In this document: positions 52,576 to 59,243 of the stretch, piece by piece
Layout: every line of letters begins with the position of its first letter
Numbering within the stretch: position 1 is the first letter of the stretch
Origin: Adhaeribacter aerolatus
Lineage (GTDB): Bacteria > Bacteroidota > Bacteroidia > Cytophagales > Hymenobacteraceae
NCBI RefSeq assembly: GCF_007991635.1
Contig: NZ_BJYS01000048.1
Span: 1 to 59,243 of the forward strand
DNA length: 59,243 nt
Direction: 5' to 3'
Notes under the pieces: generated by a model
Databases searched by the model: none
What the model saw: only the letters and a program-made list of their open reading frames with translations
Told to the model about the DNA's origin: nothing
Made by a program: the position numbers and the translations under genes

Positions 52576-53640
52576 TTAAAATAGGGATAATTGATTGCCG
52601 CGCCGGGGACAGAATAGATCGTACCGATACGGTTTCATTTCCCGGTTTTTGAAATACTTGTGGCGGCTTAACCGGAATAAATTATGAATTACTTCGGCTA
52701 ATTTGCCCTCGCCGGTCATGCGACGGCCATAAGTACTATCGTTCAGGTTGCCGCCGTGGCAGGAAGCAATCTGTTTTAACACTTTTCCAGCCCGGTCGGG
52801 ATAAGTCTTGTTTATCCAATCAGTAAAAATACCCCCAATAGCCCCGTTTAAACGTACAATTGTGTAGGCGGCCGAAGAGGCCCCGTTCGCAGCCGCAGCT
52901 TCTAAAATCTGAGGGATTTCGTGGTCGGTAAGGCCCGGAATAATAGGCGCAACCATTACATTTACCGGAATACCCACATTAGCTAACTGCCGGATTACTT
53001 CCAGGCGACGGGTAGCGGTGGCTGTACGCGGTTCCAGTTTCTGCCGCAACCCTTCGTCCAGGGTTGTTACCGAAATATTAACGTGTACTAAATCCAGCGC
53101 ATTCAGTTTTTGTAAAATGTCAATATCCCGCAGAATTAAGGTGTTCTTCGTAATTATGCTAACAGGGTGCCGGTATCTGTACAAAACCTCCAGCAAGCTG
53201 CGGGTCAGCTTCATTTTTTGCTCGATGGGTTGGTAGCAATCGGTGTTACCGGCTAGCATAATCGGCCGTACTTCCCACTTGGGGTTTTCGAGTTGCTGCG
53301 CCAGCACGGCCGGCGCGTTTTCTTTTATAATAATTTTCCGTTCAAAATCCAGACCGGCACCGTACCCCCAATAATGATGCGTATTGCGGGCATAACAATA
53401 AATACAACCATGCTCGCAACCTTGGTATGGGTTCATGGAATAAGATAAACCCAGGTCAGGGCTTTCGACAGAGTTTACTATTTTTCGAGGATGTTCCTTA
53501 AAAAATTCGGTCGGAGAATTCTGAAGGAAGGGTTCATCCAGTCCTTCCGGGTGCTCTGTTACGTAGATATTTTTTAGGTAAGGATTAACCGGATTAAACT
53601 GCGCACCCCGGCCTTTCAGATATTGTTCTCCTGTTCCCAT
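52576..53640 (-). CDS. PA0069-family radical SAM protein
   Basis: 354 residues. The radical SAM cysteine motif is NPYQGCEHGCIYCYARNTHH (CxxxCxxC). The preceding YSMNPYQGCEHGC and the downstream RPIMLAGNTDCYQPIEQKMK, SIITKNTLILRDIDIL and VNVMVAPIIPGLTDHEI are characteristic of the PA0069/spore-photoproduct-lyase-like Rv2578c family. The substrate is not known; the family is related to SplB, so a role in nucleic-acid or small-molecule radical chemistry is inferred only. It stands alone. Confidence 0.92.
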   Translation of the reverse strand: MGTGEQYLKGRGAQFNPVNPYLKNIYVTEHPEGLDEPFLQNSPTEFFKEHPRKIVNSVESPDLGLSYSMNPYQGCEHGCIYCYARNTHHYWGYGAGLDFERKIIIKENAPAVLAQQLENPKWEVRPIMLAGNTDCYQPIEQKMKLTRSLLEVLYRYRHPVSIITKNTLILRDIDILQKLNALDLVHVNISVTTLDEGLRQKLEPRTATATRRLEVIRQLANVGIPVNVMVAPIIPGLTDHEIPQILEAAAANGASSAAYTIVRLNGAIGGIFTDWINKTYPDRAGKVLKQIASCHGGNLNDSTYGRRMTGEGKLAEVIHNLFRLSRHKYFKNREMKPYRYDLFCPRRGNQLSLF

Positions 53641-54146
53641 GGGGTAAATATACGGGATTTTGCTAAAATAAGTCTTTGTTAAAGCTAAAATTTTTAGTAA
53701 TATATATCATATAAATACTTTAACAAAAATATTACTCATATTATTAGCTGTAGTCGCGCAAGCGTTGAATCATTATTGGTTAAGGGAAACTACCACAGTC
53801 ATGCAAGAGGAAACTTGTTTGCAGGTAATAAACAAGCTTCCTCCTAAATAACCGGTTTGAATTGGAGATATCAGAAGTTCAGCTTCCCGAACTATAGCGA
53901 AACATCGGTAATGTGATTGTAAAATTTGAGAAACATTTTAGATAGCTTTTTCTGCCCCATGCTAAATTGCTCTCACCAGGCAATAAGCCATAGGCGTAGC
54001 GTAGAGAGGCTACATGCTTGTTTGTTTAGAAAGCAGGAGAGCGGTGGCGTTATGATAATATTAACTTTATAACTGCGGCTAATATTTTCAGGTATGAAAT
54101 AGAAGAGCTATAAATTAGTCCTTTAACTAATTAAGCCATCAGCATT
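53641..54146. other. Intergenic with two inverted repeats
   Basis: About 505 bases without a credible ORF. A 10-bp inverted repeat TTTGTTAAAG/CTTTAACAAA lies at 53675-53684 and 53718-53727. A strong 14-bp hairpin (53807-53843) is listed separately. Confidence 0.5.
53807..53843. other. Strong 14-bp hairpin without T-run
   Basis: GAGGAAACTTGTTT 53807-53820 and AAACAAGCTTCCTC 53830-53843 pair at 13 of 14 positions with a 9-base loop. No T-tract follows on either strand, so it is not an obvious terminator; an RNA or protein-binding element is possible. Confidence 0.55.
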
Positions 54147-54713
54147 TTACAAGCTGAATGGATCTATCAGGTTTAAGGTGCCGAAGAAAATATGATAAAG
54201 CTGGCGTAAACGGACCGGGTCTGTGATGCCTTCTTCAATAATTAATTCCAATCGCGAATCGCTGCCCTCGGTATCGCCATCGTCGGGCAACACTATCTCA
54301 AAGGTGAAATCCTTAAGACCAGCTAAGGTGCTGCGGGTCGTATCGTCGGTTAGAATAGTGCGTACCCGCGATTCGTCGGTGGTCTTAACAATAATGCGTT
54401 CATCAAATTCTGGGTAGCCAATTTCCACGTCCTGCATCCCGAAGAATTTACCCAGGTCATCGAAAAAGCTTTCTTCGTGTAAGGCAAACCGAAAGCCATC
54501 GGGGTTTCGGAAAGGAGCGCTGAATATGGTAGTGGCAAATCCGCCTTCAAATCCGCCGCCCAGGTCTATGTCTATATCCAGGGTAATTTCTTTATTCTGC
54601 TGATGAATAATAGCCTGGTATTGCAATAAATCTGGGTTCTGGTTTAAATCCTGGGCAAGCTGCTGCCATACTTCATCTTCGTTCTGGCCGTAAATATGTC
54701 TTTCTTCCTGCAT
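54147..54713 (-). CDS. Acidic soluble protein of unknown function
   Basis: Not recognised. 188 residues, strongly acidic, no signal peptide or membrane segment. An N-terminal helix (MQEERHIYGQNEDEVWQQLA) is followed by a beta-rich part with a Gly cluster (ITLDIDIDLGGGFEGGFATT). Then come GFRFALHEESFFDDLGKFFG, IGYPEFDERIIVKTTDES and FEIVLPDDGDTEGSDSRLEL. It ends in a hydrophobic helix (RLRQLYHIFFGTLNLIDPFS). It looks like a cytoplasmic, possibly two-domain protein. Isolated on the minus strand, with the charged disordered-protein gene 270 bases upstream. Confidence 0.65.
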   Translation of the reverse strand: MQEERHIYGQNEDEVWQQLAQDLNQNPDLLQYQAIIHQQNKEITLDIDIDLGGGFEGGFATTIFSAPFRNPDGFRFALHEESFFDDLGKFFGMQDVEIGYPEFDERIIVKTTDESRVRTILTDDTTRSTLAGLKDFTFEIVLPDDGDTEGSDSRLELIIEEGITDPVRLRQLYHIFFGTLNLIDPFSL

Positions 54714-54929
54714 ATTATTTTAGTTAACTTTAGTTGCCATACGACACTACGTATAAAAAGATTAAATTGGTGGGAGTGCAGGGAGTGCAGAAAAAGCGGG
54801 AAAATTTTAAGGGAAAAGCGTTTATAAATAATCGGTTAGTTGAAGTTTAGGTTTTTCGTGACGGGAATTAGGAAAAACAGGCGCTCTGCCTCAAATTGTA
54901 TATATTTTCGGAATTAGGCTATCGGATAT

Positions 54930-54976
54930 AAAAGAGAAGGAGCCCTGATTTAATTAAACCAAGGCCCCTTCTTTTT
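54930..54976 (-). terminator. Terminator of the disordered-protein gene
   Basis: AAAAGAGAAGGAGCC 54930-54944 and GGCCCCTTCTTTTT 54963-54976 pair with one mismatch, with a T-run on the minus strand; it lies 8 bases after the stop at 54985. Confidence 0.7.
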
Positions 54977-54984
54977 ATAAGTTT

Positions 54985-55896
54985 TTACCGGTTATCATCC
55001 CGCTCGTTGCGGTGGCGGTTATTGCCATCGTAACCACCCCGTGGTCGGTTCCGCTCATCCCGATTATCGCGATCATTCCGGCGGCTGGGATCGCGGTTAA
55101 CGCTGCCGCTCATGGGATCGTAGTGGCGGGGACGGTCTTCATCGCCGTAGCCCCGGTGGCCATCGTAACCCCAGCTTAGCGAACCGGCCATGTTTCCTTG
55201 GTTCTTGTCGTTGTAGTCGGTGCTGTAATGGCGGTCCTGATCGTTGCCGCTGCCTTGCCGGTTACGCGGACGCTGGTGCGAACCATAGTTGCGCTCGTCG
55301 TCGCGCCGGAAGTCCTCGTCGATCCGGTGGTTTATATTGTAACTGATAGAAGTTTGCTCGGGCATGGAGTTATAAAAACTCTGGTTGGTATCGTATATTT
55401 CGTACCGGCTATTGTCTTCCTGGTTGTTATCGTCGCGGCGTAAATCGCGGTTAGGATCTTGCCGGTGTTCCCGGTGCTCTTCCGAAAAGCGGTCGTGGTC
55501 GCGGTCGCTAAAGCTGTTTTTATCCCAATAAGCGCCGTATATCTGGCGGCTATTACCCGGTACCGTATGGCGGCCGTGACCGCTGGTAGAATCGAAGCCG
55601 GACCGGTTTTCTTCGCGGTGACCATTGCCACCCCGGGAAGAGCCAAAGCCCTGCGCCCCGCCATAGCTGCCCATATTGCCGTAATTATTAGAGTGACCAT
55701 AAGTATTCCGCTGGTTGGCCTGGCCCCGGTCGTCGCGATGGTTATCGTAGCGGTCGCCGTGTTGGTCGCGGGTGGTGCGGTGGTCGTCGAAACGGTAAGC
55801 GCCTCTATACATAGATTCCTGATCCTGGCCCATATTCCGGTTACCGCCCCGGTTCTCCCGGTCGCGGCGGTTATTCTCCTCATCTCTTCTATTCAT
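54985..55896 (-). CDS. Intrinsically disordered Arg/Asp/Gly/Asn-rich protein
   Basis: Not recognised. 303 residues made almost entirely of Arg, Asp, Asn, Gly, His, Ser and Tyr, with repeated RRD, DDR, RDNRDER and YGHSNNYGNMGSYGG segments. There is no hydrophobic core, signal peptide or cysteine. A short non-repetitive patch (QIYGAYWDKNSF; SLSWGYDGHRGYG) interrupts it. It is predicted to be wholly disordered, with a mixture of RGG-like and polyampholyte character, as in RNA-binding or desiccation-type proteins. The gene is visibly richer in G/C than its surroundings. A -7 box (TAACTTTG, 55939-55932) lies upstream and a terminator downstream, so it is probably expressed. Confidence 0.7.
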   Translation of the reverse strand: MNRRDEENNRRDRENRGGNRNMGQDQESMYRGAYRFDDHRTTRDQHGDRYDNHRDDRGQANQRNTYGHSNNYGNMGSYGGAQGFGSSRGGNGHREENRSGFDSTSGHGRHTVPGNSRQIYGAYWDKNSFSDRDHDRFSEEHREHRQDPNRDLRRDDNNQEDNSRYEIYDTNQSFYNSMPEQTSISYNINHRIDEDFRRDDERNYGSHQRPRNRQGSGNDQDRHYSTDYNDKNQGNMAGSLSWGYDGHRGYGDEDRPRHYDPMSGSVNRDPSRRNDRDNRDERNRPRGGYDGNNRHRNERDDNR

Positions 55897-56822
55897 AGTC
55901 TTTTCTTTAAAATTGAACTATATTGGTAAACCAAAGTTACCGTTACCTCCCTGTATAAACGGGAAATTTGATTGGCAGTTAAGATTAAGACCTTATTTTT
56001 ATTTAAGGGTACCGGAAATAGAATAGAAGACGGACCGGAATTCTGACTTAGCGTGGCACTTGGGAGCGTGGCTATTCTACTGAGAAATAAATATTTAAAA
56101 GCAAGGTGCAACTGAAAGTGACAGAAAGTTAGGCGTTAAAGGAGCAGTTGCCTGCTTGCCTCAATTCGAGAGTTAAGGGGTGGGTTGTTTTAAAATAATC
56201 GTTGCAAACCGCAGATTTGAATTTGGATAACAAATAGGTTTGGGGCCAGATTTAACCGGAAGCGGTAGGCCTTAATCCGTAAGTAATACCACTATAAAAC
56301 AGGATTAGCGCTTATAAGCATACTACTGTCCTGAACATTGGAAAGGAGGAACTATTACCATTATAAAAAGTGGATTCAGCTATTTCGACAAGCTTAACAT
56401 GACCCCCATATTTGAAGCGCATAAACCACCTAATATTCGTATAATAGTAAAGGGACAAAATTACTTTGATATACAAATTTTTATAGAGTGCTCTATTTCA
56501 ATATTTTATATACTTAAAACTTATTTCTTATAGCTTTCTACTTACTATATTCAAAATAATCTTACCCAAAAACCTCATTGGGAAGCCTGCGGCGAATTGT
56601 TTTTGCAAAAGAACTTTTGAAATTTAAGGAAACTTGGAACCCGATGGGAATAGGCCGGGTAAACTATTTCCGCTGGATGGCCGGAAATTCTAAAGGATCA
56701 GCTTTAAACAATTTGGCAACCTAAATCCGTAAAAGTAGAAATTGTTCCGGTGCCTGATGCATGTTTATTTAGGAGTGGGCTATAATTTGAGCAGTGTAAG
56801 CGTAACAGTTAGAAAAAATAAC
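55897..56822. other. Intergenic; -7 box and a possible coding relic
   Basis: About 925 bases. Near the left end TAACTTTG on the minus strand (55939-55932) serves the disordered-protein gene. At 56563-56724 the plus strand has an open frame without a start (SLRRIVFAKELLKFKETWNP, then MGIGRVNYFRWMAG) that reads like a protein fragment of unknown family. Nothing else. Confidence 0.45.
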
Positions 56823-57290
56823 CTAGTAATTAACCAGGCGAGCGGGTAGCTTTATTTCCAGCCAATGAAAGGCATCATCTAAATCGGTGAATACCTCGAA
56901 ATCGAAAGCCAATGGCCGGCTGCGGGCCCTGAACTCTTTTTCCTCTACCAACTTCTGATTTTGGGTAATGGCCGTTGGGTTATAAGGCACAATGCGGGCA
57001 ACTTTACTTATGCTAGATTTTACCAGAATGGGCACACAAACCTGCAGAAACCAATAATTGTTGTCGGTGTGTTGGAGCCGGTGCGCGTCGCTGAGAATGT
57101 ATTTTATTTTAAGCCGCGTTACTATCTGGAGCACCTGCAGAACATTCGCTTTATAATCTTTTTCCGAAGCCCTATCGTTCCAAAGCACCTGCATAAACGA
57201 GAGATGACCGTAAATTAATACCGTACAACTTTCCAGGTCCAATTCCTGGGTCGGATTATAAAGTGACTTGTTGGTATTAGTGTACAGCAT
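56823..57290 (-). CDS. Cytoplasmic protein of unknown function, possible STAS-like fold
   Basis: 155 residues, no signal or membrane segment. Alternating strands and helices (CTVLIYGHLSFMQVLW; VLQIVTRLKIKYILSDAHRL; YWFLQVCVPILVKSSISKVA; PLAFDFEVFTDLDDAFHWLE) resemble the SpoIIAA/STAS-type alpha-beta layout found in many small Bacteroidota proteins. This is a structural impression, not a recognised motif. The ATG at 57290 is the only plausible start. It stands alone. Confidence 0.6.
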   Translation of the reverse strand: MLYTNTNKSLYNPTQELDLESCTVLIYGHLSFMQVLWNDRASEKDYKANVLQVLQIVTRLKIKYILSDAHRLQHTDNNYWFLQVCVPILVKSSISKVARIVPYNPTAITQNQKLVEEKEFRARSRPLAFDFEVFTDLDDAFHWLEIKLPARLVNY

Positions 57291-57618
57291 AGATGCATTT
57301 ATAACGGTTGTTACTCCAATTTATTCTTGAAAAGATACCGGTAATTTTTGGTGGCTCCTAGCTTTTTTGCCAAGCGGTAGAATAAAATTAACAAAGCAAC
57401 CTGCCAGGAAAGTAATGTTATCGCTCTGTTTTTAGCTGATAATACATAGGCCTTCAATTGATTACCCTGAAGTTGGCGTAAGGGCTGCAAATATGCTAAT
57501 TTAAAAATTTAAATAAAATATAAGTTTAAACAACGTCTTCTTGGGGTTAACATGGAGGGCTTAAAAGCCAGGGGTAGTTAAAGTAAGCTGATTTACGCTT
57601 CAGCCCCCGACAATTAAA
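57291..57618. other. Intergenic; nothing seen
   Basis: About 330 A/T-rich bases with no ORF, hairpin or promoter consensus that I could support. Confidence 0.45.
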
Positions 57619-57647
57619 AAGCCCTTCGCTCTGAGAGCAAAGGGCTT
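57619..57647 (-). terminator. Terminator of the MBG-repeat gene
   Basis: AAGCCCTTCGCTC 57619-57631 and GAGCAAAGGGCTT 57635-57647 pair with one mismatch and a 3-base loop, followed by a T-run on the minus strand. Confidence 0.85.
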
Positions 57648-57714
57648 CTGGATTTAAAACAAATCTGGATTTAAAACAAATCTGTATTTAAATTAATTCT
57701 GGATTTTTAATTAA
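57647..57714. repeat. Four 17-bp tandem repeats in the 3' UTR of the MBG gene
   Basis: Unit TCTGGATTTAAAACAAA occurs at 57647-57663 and 57664-57680 exactly, then as TCTGTATTTAAATTAAT and TCTGGATTTTTAATTAA. The array lies between the stop codon and the terminator. Confidence 0.75.
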
Positions 57715-57727
57715 GACAAGTTGGATT

Positions 57728-59243
57728 TTAGTCTTTTACAATACGCAGGGTTTTGGTGCCGCTCTTGGTAGTTAACCGGACAATGTATACCCCGGCTGGT
57801 GTAGTAGCATCACCCCACTGTACCTGAACCGGCGTTTTGGCCTGGGCTTTACCAGATTTCAGGGCTTTTACCAAAGAACCACGTACGCTGTAAACCATCA
57901 GGTTATACTCCTCATCGGTATCCAAGGCAAACTCAATGGTAGCCTGGTCGGTGAACGGATTCGGATAGCTGGTCAGCTTCGCTGCTTCGGTACCGGTGAA
58001 TATTTCGGCTTCGGTAGCTACACGTTCGGATTTTTTACCAGCTTGTTGGATTACAATTGAGCCACCTCCTATGGCCATTGCAGCATCAGCATTTTCAGCT
58101 GCTCCAGCCTGATTGTCATAAACTATATTAGCTGTATTGTTAGTTTCCCAGATCTTAATTCTGAATTTATCAGGGCTTCCATCTATGGCAGAAACCATAA
58201 AGGTGTAACCTTCTGTTCCATTTATAGAACCAACTCCTTTATAAATAGCTTTGGTTGGGGTAACTACAAGCGATGCAGCTGTAAGGGATGAACTCTTGAA
58301 GTTTAAATCACCGGCTTTAAAGTTAAATTCGGTATTGCCGTCAACTTCGGTAAGGCCTTTCTTATACTTGGCAACAAATCCGAAGTTAGCTTTTCCTCCT
58401 ACTCTCATATAAGAACAAGTAGAACATGCTGTAGAAGTAGCAGGTACTACGGGCGATTCAATCCATCCACCACCAGTTACAAAACCACCATTTGGATCGT
58501 AAATAGGTAAATAAGCTATTGATTCGGAACATTCAGCTCCGGCAACTGCTCTTACCGTGTAAACACCGGTTTCTAAAATGCCCACATTGAAAGTTGCAAT
58601 TCCATTAGCATCAGTTGAACCAATTTTAGGAGTTTCTGCACCATCAAAATATAGCTTTACTTCCACTCCTTCGATCTTATTGAGAACCTTAATCGTTAAA
58701 GTAGTTGCAGTTGTTTTTACAGCTTGTGGTAAGCTATTTTCAGACACATCAACTGTTACTCCAGTAATAGTTAAGTTAGTGCTAGCGTAAGATAAAGCGT
58801 AGTTGTTGCTCAGAGCTACCGTTCCTTGCTGGATTGCATAAGTACCTACGATGTTACCAGCTTCTCTGGTCAAAGTACCAGTGAAAGCATCAGTACCTAC
58901 CAGTGAACCAGAAGTGATGCTGTAAGTTAAAGCAGGGTCAACCTGACCGCAATATTTTGTCTTAGCCACAGCTGTGATGGTAATCGGACGAGGTGTTACT
59001 GTCAAAGTACCTTTTACAAAGCCGATGGTGTAGTTACCAGAAGTCAGGCCAGAAGGCGTTACATCGTAAGAACCAACTGGGCTGGCCGTAGTAGCCGCAG
59101 TAGCGTAAGCTAAAGTTCCACCCAGTTTAGAAGCATCATCACCATTTACAAATCCAGTGTAAGCCACAGAGAAAGCAGGGTTAGTCTGACCATATACTTT
59201 GGTAGAAGGATTAGCAGTGATAGTCAGGGTAGCTGGTGTTACT
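57728..59243 (-). CDS. MBG-repeat surface protein with T9SS type A sorting domain (5' part outside window)
   Basis: The frame is open to the window edge; the apparent GTG at 59167 is internal, since upstream codons continue as VTPATLTITANPSTKVYGQT. Visible domains are two MBG_2-type repeats (PSTKVYGQTNPAFSVAYTGF with SGNYTIGFVKGTLTVTPRP; AVAKTKYCGQVDPALTYSIT), an Ig-like segment and a post-collagen-like domain (GGFVTGGGWIESPVVPATST). The C-terminal T9SS tail is LTSYPNPFTDQATIEFALDT to TKTLRIVKD. The full protein is probably very large and exported to the cell surface by T9SS, plausibly handled by the PorU-like/PorV-like pair of this window. Substrate or partner unknown. Confidence 0.92.
   Translation of the reverse strand, partial: VTPATLTITANPSTKVYGQTNPAFSVAYTGFVNGDDASKLGGTLAYATAATTASPVGSYDVTPSGLTSGNYTIGFVKGTLTVTPRPITITAVAKTKYCGQVDPALTYSITSGSLVGTDAFTGTLTREAGNIVGTYAIQQGTVALSNNYALSYASTNLTITGVTVDVSENSLPQAVKTTATTLTIKVLNKIEGVEVKLYFDGAETPKIGSTDANGIATFNVGILETGVYTVRAVAGAECSESIAYLPIYDPNGGFVTGGGWIESPVVPATSTACSTCSYMRVGGKANFGFVAKYKKGLTEVDGNTEFNFKAGDLNFKSSSLTAASLVVTPTKAIYKGVGSINGTEGYTFMVSAIDGSPDKFRIKIWETNNTANIVYDNQAGAAENADAAMAIGGGSIVIQQAGKKSERVATEAEIFTGTEAAKLTSYPNPFTDQATIEFALDTDEEYNLMVYSVRGSLVKALKSGKAQAKTPVQVQWGDATTPAGVYIVRLTTKSGTKTLRIVKD

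Noticed and set aside
55332-55929. Long ORFs of 156 and 183 codons in other frames of the disordered-protein gene
   Set aside because: They arise from the G/C-rich repetitive codons of the Arg/Asp-rich gene; their translations are unstructured Ala/Val/Thr runs with no family resemblance.
57647-57714. CRISPR-like array
   Set aside because: Repeats are 17 bp with no unique spacers, are diverging, and there are no cas genes.

Overview
The window looks like a chromosomal segment of a Bacteroidota bacterium, most likely a Cytophagales/Hymenobacteraceae-type organism. The reasons are the type IX secretion (T9SS) C-terminal sorting tails, a PorV-like/PorU-like gene pair, SprB/MBG-type repeats in surface proteins, PspC plus GIN-domain proteins, many lipoproteins, promoters of the TTTG-N18-20-TAnnTTTG type, and a near absence of Shine-Dalgarno sites. 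Genus is inference only. I see no rRNA, CRISPR array, phage module or intact insertion sequence.

Layout. 1-10.6 kb: a truncated secreted serine hydrolase with an adhesin-like tail, a lipoprotein, a large unusual penicillin-binding protein, a convergent pair of very small genes (SH3-like protein and a 53-residue KPYGA-repeat protein), an RHS-like lipoprotein and tRNA-Asn. 10.6-14.6 kb: a Rieske-like lipoprotein whose two cluster histidines are replaced, overlapping a 3-hydroxyacyl-CoA dehydrogenase gene; pheS; a secreted intradiol-dioxygenase-like protein; a DinB-like protein. 15.3-21.9 kb: a TetR/TolC/adaptor/RND efflux operon with a clear promoter and a palindromic operator. 22-28.8 kb: small secreted or membrane proteins, a C10 cysteine protease tightly linked to a lipoprotein gene, and a GH43 lipoprotein.

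29.2-33.5 kb: a GalU-like nucleotidyltransferase followed by an 1109-residue GHMP-kinase/UGPase-like fusion, probably a sugar-activation pair. 33.7-36 kb: iscS-iscU-iscA. 36.1-38 kb: methylmalonyl-CoA epimerase and a CCA-adding-type nucleotidyltransferase. 38.06-42.33 kb: an A/T-richer block of three membrane genes (acyltransferase 3 and two GT-C-like proteins). It lies between the intact cca gene and a decayed second copy of the cca 3' end, which marks it as a probable horizontally acquired island.

42.7-45.5 kb: a PadR/PspC-GIN envelope-stress pair with a candidate operator. 45.9-52 kb: PorV-like and PorU2-like (C25) T9SS genes. 52.3-59.2 kb: a small membrane protein, a PA0069-type radical SAM protein, three unrecognised genes (one strongly disordered and charged), and the 3' part of a very large MBG-repeat T9SS cargo protein running off the right edge.

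The strongest candidates for something not well described are the histidine-less Rieske-like lipoprotein, the reversed-order GHMP/UGPase fusion, the cca-relic-bounded island, the C10 protease/lipoprotein pair and the KPYGA small protein. All family assignments are by eye from motifs; no database search was possible.
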